Positions 56,779 through 64,000 of a stretch of 64,000 nt of DNA are shown piece after piece. Position numbers and translations under genes: made by a program. Position 1 is the stretch's first letter; the number at the start of each line of letters is the position of its first letter. The notes beneath the pieces were generated by a model. It had not been told where the DNA came from, did not search any database, and saw only the letters and a list, made by a program, of their open reading frames with translations. Source of the stretch: Okapia johnstoni (taxonomy: Eukaryota > Chordata > Mammalia > Artiodactyla > Giraffidae); the NCBI GenBank assembly GCA_024291935.2, contig CM044309.1:2728001-2792000 (forward strand), in the 5' to 3' direction.

Positions 56779-57165
56779 GATTTGGTGGCAGTGAGTAGAT
56801 CCAAAGCAAACTTCCAGTAGCACTAGGGATCAATGAGAAACACAAGCAGTGTGCCTTTCAGTTTGAGTTCTGCATTTTCTCGTATCCAGGCTGGCAGACA
56901 GTTCTGTCCAGAGTGGATAACTTGGACTTTCAAATGACTGTTTCCAGGTTTTGGGGTTGAAAACTCTAGCTCCTAATTCTGTCCCCAGGTTCCACACTAG
57001 GAACTGCTCGTGGTTTAGTCTGCCATTCCTCAGTTGTTTGGCATCTTTTCCTAGCTGGCGGCAGCTGTAGCTCTCCGCTTTTCTTTGGACTCAGTTCGCA
57101 GCCCCCATTCCTTGGGGCTTGTTGGCTTCCTTTCCCCAGTCCAAGGTAGTAACGCAGAATGGGCG
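56779..57165 (+). mobile_element. endogenous retroviral leader (PBS region)
   Basis: Starts gatttggtggcagtgagtag, positioned like a primer-binding site just after the LTR. The following untranslated-looking stretch has no open gag frame. It stops near the T-rich run at 57167-57185. Very decayed. Confidence 0.5.
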
Positions 57166-57292
57166 CTTTTTTTGTTTTTTTTTTTGTACTCATTAATACC
57201 ACTTGGTTACTACCGATATATTAAGGTGCAAGTCTGTTTGTCTTGTTTTGTCTAAATACTAGCTAATTGCTAGTGGGATTCTTTACATCCAA

Positions 57293-57582
57293 ACAGTTGC
57301 TGCTGCTGCTGCTGGTAAGTCTCTTCAGTCGTGTCCAACTCTGTGCGACCCCATAGACGGCAGCCCACCAGGCTCGGCCGTCCCTGGGATTCTCCAGGCA
57401 AGAACACTGGAGTGGGTTGCCATTTCCTTCTCCAGTGCGTGAAAGGGAAAAGTGAAAGTGAAGTCGTTCAGTTGTGTCTGACTCAGTGACCCCATGGACT
57501 GTAGCCCACCAGGCTCCTCCCTCCGTGGGATTTTCCAGGCACGAGCACTGCACTGGGTGCCATCGCCTTCTCCGGACAGTTG
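57293..57582 (-). mobile_element. BOV-A2 dimeric SINE with target duplication
   Basis: Antisense dimer with a (GCT)n tail at 57298-57314, two BovB-derived units joined by the gtgaaagggaaaagtgaaag linker, flanked by acagttg at 57293-57299 and 57576-57582. Confidence 0.94.
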
Positions 57583-58438
57583 AGCATACCTCTTTTCAGT
57601 ACACTTGCTTATTTTACACCTAAGAACTGTGATCCCAGAAACTATAGACATTTACAAAAACTACGAAATCTTTTCAAGCTTGTTTTGCATTCTGAGAGCT
57701 TGACTTGGTAGCCATCAGGTTGGGGCTTCAAAATATGGCCAAATAGGAATGTGAGTGGCACCTCATTTATGGCTAGATATAGCTGGATGAAAATGTAGAT
57801 TAAATTCCATTGTGGCCAGGGATCCACCAAACTTATAAAACATTATAACATGCTAAATAGATAATATCATTTTAAAAGTACATATAAAAATAAGGGCTTC
57901 CAAATCAAACAGAAAGGGATACCTATTTTAATTAGCATGCAGAAGCCTCCAAAAGTTTTCAAATTTCCAAAATAGATTCATTGAAACATTTATTGCAAAA
58001 GACTAATAAAAATTAAAGAGATAAAAGGGACCTAAAACAAAAGCTACACACTAATTCTTTGGAGAATTGGAAAGGCTTGCCTCTGTGTTACAAATCTCTG
58101 TAGGGTTAAAGGTGTGGCTTTAAAGTTCAAATTTCATCTGCCTTTCCCCCACCCCAAACCTCTAATTTTGCCTATTCTTCACAAATCTTCATCACTAATA
58201 TTAGTAACTACGAGATGTCTGTCTACATGGTTGTGTGTGTATGTTTATGTATGTTGTAGAAATATATATATAGTTTATTTTACCTTCAGATGGTATTGCC
58301 AAAATTAATTTGTGAAAGAGCTCCTTTAGTTGATTTGAAGGCATCTGTGTTTAAGAATTGGGCATTCTAAAGTACTCAGAGCTATGACAACAGCAACCAG
58401 AGAAAAGCCGCTCACCCAGATGCTTTTCTAGTTCACCT
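57583..58438. other. unassigned AT-rich sequence
   Basis: About 850 bp; no gene or repeat family recognised. Confidence 0.4.
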
Positions 58439-59066
58439 TGTTGCAGGAAATTAATGAGAGCCTAGGAGGGTGTTCATGCCCTGGTCCTTCATGAGTCCCT
58501 AGGGTGGGCCACAAAGCAGGGGTCCTTGAATTCTCTCAGGAGGGAATTCAAGATAAAGCCATAGTACCGTGAAGGCAGTTACACACTCCACAGACAGAGC
58601 GTGGGCCAACTCGGAAGGTGAGAGGCTGCCCCAGGATACGGGGTTGTCTCTGAAAATGAGGGCAGCCCTAGAAGACCCATATCCAGAAACAGAATGAGTC
58701 CATCTTGAAAGGCTTGAGACCAGCCCTAAAATATGGGGTGGTTAGTTTTTATGGGCTGAGTAATTTCATAGGCTAACAAGTGGGAAGATTATTCCAACTG
58801 TTTTGGGGAAAGGGAGGCGATTTCCAGGATTTGGGCCACCTCGCACCTCTTGGCTTTTTATGGCCAGAATTGCCTTGGTGCCTGGGGTGTGTCATGCCAA
58901 TGTCTTACAATGAGTGTGTAAGGAAGCTCAAAGCCCCCTGGAAGGCAGTCTTCCGCCGTCTTGGGTCTGATGAGTTCTAACCAGTCTCTGTGTTACCCTG
59001 TTCTTCTTAAGGGTAGTGCCTTTCTTTCAATGGCTGTGTAGCAACCCCTTCTCTCCTGTCCCAACA
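58439..59066 (-). mobile_element. endogenous retroviral LTR, antisense
   Basis: Read on the minus strand: starts TGTTGGGACAGGAG at 59066 and ends TTCCTGCAACA at 58439 (628 bp, TGTTG/CAACA ends). A cccataaaaactaaccaccc box near 58760 is TATA-like. The downstream R/U5-like part lies near 58570-58640. Orientation is opposite to the LTR at 56.3 kb. The 5-bp flanks do not match, so it may be old or truncated. Family not assigned. Confidence 0.62.
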
Positions 59067-59736
59067 TGATCTGGGATAATTTTTGTTAAATAAAAGCAAG
59101 GTTAAATTTGTTGGCTTAATTAACAAACATGTCCTTAACCTTATCAACATTAAATATAGTGAAGATTAAACAACTTTTATTGTACCAGGGTTTAGTAGTC
59201 AAATTCGTGTTATCTCTGTTGCAAAATTTTCAGCAGGAAAAAAAAAGAGAGAGAGAGAAGAAAGGAATCAAATGAACAGAACGACAGCTCATTTTTTCTA
59301 ACGTCTCTGGAAGTTTTCATGGGTAATTATGTTTATAACTTTTGGAAGCAAGTGTTTTGGATAGATGTAAGTGTACTAAGACTTTGTAGATAAACTTTTG
59401 AGTAACAATTATATTTTTGGTATACTTAAAAATAGTTTCCAAAATCGTTTTGATAACTTGAAATGTTAGTTTTGATAAATTAAATTAAATGATAGATATT
59501 TATTAAATATCCAAATCATTTCCAAAATAAATTAAAATAGTGAAACATTAATTATTGAACATATATTTATCTACTTTTGGTTTTCTATTTCAGAGAAACT
59601 AAAGATAAATTTGGTTCTAATGGTTCCCATGATTTGTGTCATGTTGAAAGATTATACTGTGAAAAAGTACATTTCTAGAACATATGAATGTGTTCATAAA
59701 TTTGCCAGTCTAAAAGAAATCCTCATATAATGACTA
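59067..59736. other. unassigned AT-rich sequence
   Basis: About 670 bp; nothing recognised. Confidence 0.4.
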
Positions 59737-59905
59737 AAGGCAGGAGGAGAAGGGGACGACAGATGGTTGGATGGCATCACCGACTCGATGGACCTGGGTT
59801 TGAGCAAGCTATGGGAGTTGATGATGGACAGAAAAGCCTAGCATGCTGCCATCCACGGGGTCACAAAGAGTCGGACACGACTGAGCGACTGAACTGAACA
59901 GAATC
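59737..59905 (+). mobile_element. BovB LINE extreme 3' fragment, sense
   Basis: Gcaggaggagaaggggacga to gcgactgaactgaacag; the last ~165 bp with a small internal deletion. Confidence 0.92.
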
Positions 59906-60229
59906 TTTAAAGATTGAGATGTATGGATATTGTCTCTCCTGCTTTACAAAAATATGATCCTCCATTATGAGAATTTTGCCATTATTATTTCCTTGTAATA
60001 TGGCGATGTTCTGCTTCTGAGTCAAAGTAATTAAGATGGGCAAAACAATGACTGTAAGTTAAACAAATAGTTGGGGCTATGGAAAGCCCAAAACAGATGC
60101 TAGGTGCTTCCTGGCAACCCCCATTTCCTGTTTTTGCATCCCTTTACTCACCACAGAGCGTCTAAAATGACTCAAGTTTTGAATAGACTTTGATGGGGAA
60201 ATGTCTATAAAACTGCACAGACAATTTAC

Positions 60230-60680
60230 TAGAGATGTCTGACCTGCCAGGTACATAATCCTGGGAAAACCAGTTTTGTTCTCAGTGGCCTCAGACTTCC
60301 TTCATCTGGACCCTTTGAACACCTGCAGCTGGACTTCATTCACCCAACATTCAATACGAGTTATCCACATGTTCTGTTTATATATGTTTTCCAGATGGGT
60401 TGAAACCTTTCCCTGTCTCAAGGCTGACATCTTCACAGTGGGAAAAAGGAAAAAAAAAATATGCTGGAAAATGTGTTTCCCATTTGAAGTATATATGCCA
60501 CAATTTCCAGTGATCAAGGTATGAAATTCACAGGGAAAATCATATAAGCCTTAATGAAAACCTTGTAAACTTCTTGGAATCATCAGGCAAGGTTAACAGA
60601 GCTAGTGGAAAAACTGGATTCAAGCAGAATAAATACTAATAATGTTGGACTGAATAAACAGATGAGAATGACTATGATTT
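60230..60680 (+). pseudogene. endogenous retrovirus pol (integrase) relic
   Basis: In two plus frames the sequence keeps the order of a retroviral integrase core. First comes PFEHLQLDFI, which includes the first catalytic Asp, with a stop and frameshift about 25 codons later. Next is a FSRWVETFPCLKAD segment (frame 60276-60524), then about 30 residues on a DQGMKFTGK segment resembling the second Asp region, with a further stop. The C-terminal part is cut by a Bov-tA. Similar to gammaretrovirus-like (ERV1) integrases. Non-functional; not joined here to any gag or env sequence. Confidence 0.72.
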
Positions 60681-60687
60681 TTACGAG

Positions 60688-60902
60688 TTTGGGCTTCCCC
60701 GGTGGTTCAGTTGGTCAAGAATCCAATGCAATGTGGGACGCCTGGGTTCGATCCTTGGGTTGGGAAGATCCCCTGGAGGAGGGCATGGTAACCCACTCCA
60801 GGATTCTTGCTTGGAGAATCCCATGGACAGAGGAGCTTGGGGGGCTACAGTTCATGGGATCGCAAAGAGTTAGACATGACTGAATGACTAAGCACAGCAC
60901 AA
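60688..60902 (+). mobile_element. Bov-tA SINE
   Basis: Sense full-length copy (gggcttccccggtggttcag, gggttcgatccttgggttgg) inserted in or at the end of the retroviral relic. Confidence 0.93.
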
Positions 60903-61039
60903 TCATCAGTCTTTTACTAAAGATACCCCAAATGCATTGACTTAAGTAGCATAGAAGTTTATTTCTTAATCATGTAACAGACTCTAGAGAGTGGGAAGAG
61001 TTTGCTCCCTAAACCACTTCAAGAACTTTCACCAGCTGG

Positions 61040-62505
61040 GAAGTTGTTGCTCTTTTCCAGTCGTGAAGTCCTGGCAGACTCTTTGCGATATCATGAACGG
61101 CAGTAAGCCAGGTTTCCCTGTCCTTCGCTATCACCCAAAGATTTCTCAAACTCATGTTCAATGAGTCAGTGATGCCAGCCAGCCATCATATCCTCTTTCA
61201 CTCTCTTCTCCTTTTGCCTTCAATTTTTCCCAATGTCAGGGTCTTTTCCAATGATTCAGGTCTTCGCATCAGGTGGCCAAAATATTGGAGCACCAGCCTC
61301 AGCAGCAGTCCTTCCAGCAAATACTCAGCGTTAATTTCCTTTCAGATTAACTTGTTTGATGTCCTTGCAGCCCAAGGAGCTCTCCAGAGTTTTTTCCAGC
61401 ACCAGAATTCAAAAGCATCAATTCTTTGGCACCCAGTCTTCTTTATCATCCAGCTCTCCCATTTGTACATTGCTGCTGGAACAACCATAGCTTCGACTAC
61501 GTGGATCTTTGTCAGCAAAGTGATCTCTCTTCCTTTTAATACACTGTGTACATTGGTCATAGCTTTTATTCCTAGGGGCAAGTGTCTTTTAATTTCATGG
61601 TTGCAGTCACTGTCTGCAGTGATTTCAGAGCCCAAGACAATAAAATCTGCCACTGTTTCCAATTTTTCTCCATCTATTTGCCAAAGTGATGGGACTGGAT
61701 GCCATGATCTTAGTTTTTTTGAATGTTAAGTTTAAGCCAGCTTTGTCATTCTCCTCTTTCACCCTCCTCAAGACGTTCTTTAGTTCTTGTTAACTTCCTG
61801 CCATTAGAGTGGTGTCATCTGAATGTCTGAGGTTGTTGCTTTTCTCCCAGCAATCTTGATTCTAGCTTGCAACTCATCCAGCTCAGCATTTCACATGATG
61901 TACTCTGCATATAAGTTAAATAAGCAGGGTGTCAATATACAACCTTGATATACTCCTTTCCCAATCTGGAACGCATCCATTGTTCCATGTTTGGTTCTAA
62001 TTGTTGCTTCTTGTCCTGCATAGAGGTTTCTTAAGAGGCAAGTAAGGTGGCCTTGTATTCCCATCTCTTTTAGAATTATCCAGTTTTTTTGTGATCCACA
62101 CAGTCAAAGGCTTTAGTATAATCAATGAAGCAAAAGTATATATTTTTCTGGAATTGTTTTACTTTTTCTATGATCCAGTGGATGTTGGCAACTTGGTCTC
62201 TGGTTCCTCCGCCTTTGCTAAATCCAGCTTGTACCTCTGGAAGTTCTCAGTTCACATACTGTTGAAACTTAGCTTGAAGGATTTTGAGCATAACTTGGCT
62301 AGCTTGCGAAATGAGCACAACTGTATGGTAGTTTGAACATTCTTTGGTATCGCCTTTCTTTGATATTGGAATGAAAACTGGCTTTTTCCAGTCCTGTGAC
62401 CAGTGGTGAGGTTTCCAAACTTGCTGGCATACTGAGTGCAATGCTCTCACAGCACGCTGTTTGAGGATTTTGAATAGTTTGAGCTGGAATTCCATCACCA
62501 TAGAC
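61040..62505 (-). mobile_element. BovB LINE, 5'-truncated, antisense, diverged
   Basis: 3' end near 61045 (gttgttgctcttttccagtc), RT region to 62505. More substitutions than the 4.6-kb copy (for example agttttttccagcaccagaa). Frames are fragmentary: 61342-61662 and 62247-62510 on the minus strand hold separate RT pieces. Probably one of the older BovB copies here. Confidence 0.93.
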
Positions 62506-63009
62506 GACACACAACCTCCAAGCCCAGTCTAGTCATCTCTGTTTTTAATCAGCAGAAAGGAAAACTAAGGTGTACATCTACAGCTGGTTTGTTTAAAAAA
62601 AGATAGGATGGAAGCTGAACATGCACCAAGGCTCACATTCTGTGGCTAAGAGCTCAGTCATTTAACCACAAGTAAGACTGAGGAATATACTTTTCTCAGG
62701 AAACCGTGCCCAGCATGGAGAAAACACACTGAGGAGATGAGATCTGGAATAGCAAAGGTCTTCACCTTTGTTTGCATTTGCCTATTGTTCTTCACACAAT
62801 TTGAAATATAACCCCTTTTGGAACACACTTTACTTCCGTATTCCTCATGAAGATATAGATTTCAAAATAATATATTCTGTATTCAGTAATAGCTTAATAG
62901 AGACAGGGGGTCTGTGAGAATATTAAATGTCTTGAATTTTGTATTGAATTATCAATTTTATTTTGATCTTCTTGTTAGGAGAATATAATTCTGAATATCT
63001 GGACCTTTG
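62506..63009. other. unassigned AT-rich sequence
   Basis: About 500 bp; nothing recognised. Confidence 0.4.
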
Positions 63010-63190
63010 ATCTTTTGTAATTGAGCTATAATTGACATATATCACTATAATAGTTCCAGATGATATAGCACAATTGTTAATTATTTGTATATATTATGAA
63101 ACAATCACCAAGAAAATTTAGTTAATATTCATCACCATACACAGTTAAATTTTTTTCTCATTCTCTTAGCAATTGATTTTTAACTTTTAA
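63010..63190 (-). mobile_element. L1 LINE 3' UTR fragment, antisense
   Basis: Gctataattgacatatatca, gtatatattatgaaacaatc and gttaatattcatcaccatac follow the antisense L1 3' UTR order. Confidence 0.75.
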
Positions 63191-63535
63191 TTTTGATTTT
63201 CTGAATCTCCGTCTTTTCTATGAAATATCCATATTTTCATCGTTATCTAAGTATATTTTGTGTACAAATTAAGAGGAAAATGACTTGATATGCTTTATTC
63301 TTGTCATCTTAATTTATTTGACTATTTTGATTAATTGGCTGTTTGATAAAGAGGATAAAGAGGGGAGTTTCCAGCAATACGACCAGTCACAATGCATTCT
63401 TCTCTTCAGATGGAATACAACATTTTCAACCGCGTTTCTGTGGGAGCTAGCCTTCGAGGGGACCTTGACTCCTGCCTCCTGACGCCCACAGCTGCCAGCA
63501 GTCTCTCTGAGACCGAGTAGGACTCCTGTGTGAGG
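63191..63535. other. unassigned sequence
   Basis: About 345 bp, locally GC-richer near 63440-63530; nothing recognised. Confidence 0.4.
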
Positions 63536-63745
63536 AGCTCTCCTGGTGGCTCAGCGGTAAAACATCTACCTGCCGATGCAGGAGACGCGGCTTTGATCCC
63601 TGGCTGGGGAAGCCACGTGAAGAAGGAAACGGCAGCCCTCTCTCAGATTCTTGTGTGGGGAATCCCGCGGACAGAGGAGCCTGTTGGATTACAGCCGATG
63701 GACTCAGAAGAGAGTCAGACACGGCTTAGCCACTAAAACACCAAA
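63536..63745 (+). mobile_element. Bov-tA SINE (diverged)
   Basis: Sense copy: ctctcctggtggctcagcgg head, ctttgatccctggctgggga, body with several CpGs, tail cagacacggcttagccacta. Confidence 0.88.
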
Positions 63746-64000
63746 AGCAGCATTTGTAACAAATAGGCTGTCGAAGAAGTAAGGAAGTGTAACTGTTTTT
63801 ATGACTAGGTCACAAAAGGCACGTGAGTTCCCTTTCTGAGTAAAGACAGGAACATGCCATGAGATACTTCAGGTGACAACTCACCAGCACCGCAGAGGAG
63901 AGGAATCTTGAAGGCAGATCTTACAAACAACGCCAATCCTTTACAAAACTGCAGCCCAGGTTTCATCTTAAGTGAGTAGCATGAGCTTCGTTAAACCATG
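63746..64000. other. unassigned sequence
   Basis: The last 255 bp; nothing recognised. Confidence 0.4.

Overview
The window is ruminant nuclear DNA (cattle, sheep, goat or a close relative). The evidence is its repeats: about twenty tRNA-Glu-type Bov-tA SINEs, two dimeric BOV-A2 SINEs, two CHR-type cetartiodactyl SINEs and at least seventeen fragments of the RTE-type LINE BovB. I cannot separate cattle from sheep or goat by eye. I find no host protein-coding gene, no rRNA or functional tRNA gene and no CRISPR array. Every longer reading frame I looked at is a relic of BovB reverse transcriptase, lies on a SINE or LTR, or has no protein-like content.

Layout. 0-7.5 kb: antisense L1 3' end, MIR and SINEs, then a long antisense BovB whose reverse transcriptase is nearly readable (4.6-6.0 kb), then a CHR SINE. 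7.5-8.8 kb: a GC- and CpG-rich block that looks like an endogenous retroviral LTR, with an inverted repeat and a three-copy ~60-bp tandem repeat. 8.9-12.2 kb: MIR, then an internally deleted Tigger DNA transposon split by a SINE. 12.2-24 kb: BovB-rich, with seven fragments, one internally deleted and one a twin-primed 5' inversion with an 11-bp target-site duplication inside an older LTR. 24-35 kb: mostly unassigned AT-rich DNA with MLT1 and MLT2 LTRs, L1 3' ends, a second Tigger split by a CHR SINE, and SINEs. 35-41 kb: an antisense L1 broken by a 2.3-kb sense BovB (also 5'-inverted) and a SINE, then another antisense BovB. 41-48 kb: unassigned DNA, a Bov-tA dimer, an L2 hosting a Tigger MITE and a SINE, then old L1/HAL1-like sequence and a BOV-A2. 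48-54.6 kb: five further BovB fragments, a 107-bp tandem duplication, an L1 piece and a Tigger fragment. 55-61 kb: endogenous retroviral relics (an LTR with leader, an opposite-strand LTR, a broken integrase region). 61-64 kb: an older antisense BovB, an L1 3' UTR piece and a final SINE.

The elements form a relative age series. MIR, L2, MLT1/MLT2, Tigger and old L1 are the hosts. ERV LTRs and BovB lie in or between them, and Bov-tA/BOV-A2 copies interrupt MIR, L2, L1, Tigger and BovB. BovB supplies the machinery thought to mobilise the Bov SINEs, so the window shows both partners. I see no previously undescribed system. The most informative signals are structural: two BovB 5' inversions, nested insertions with readable target-site duplications, the CpG-rich inverted-repeat LTR block, and several local tandem duplications.
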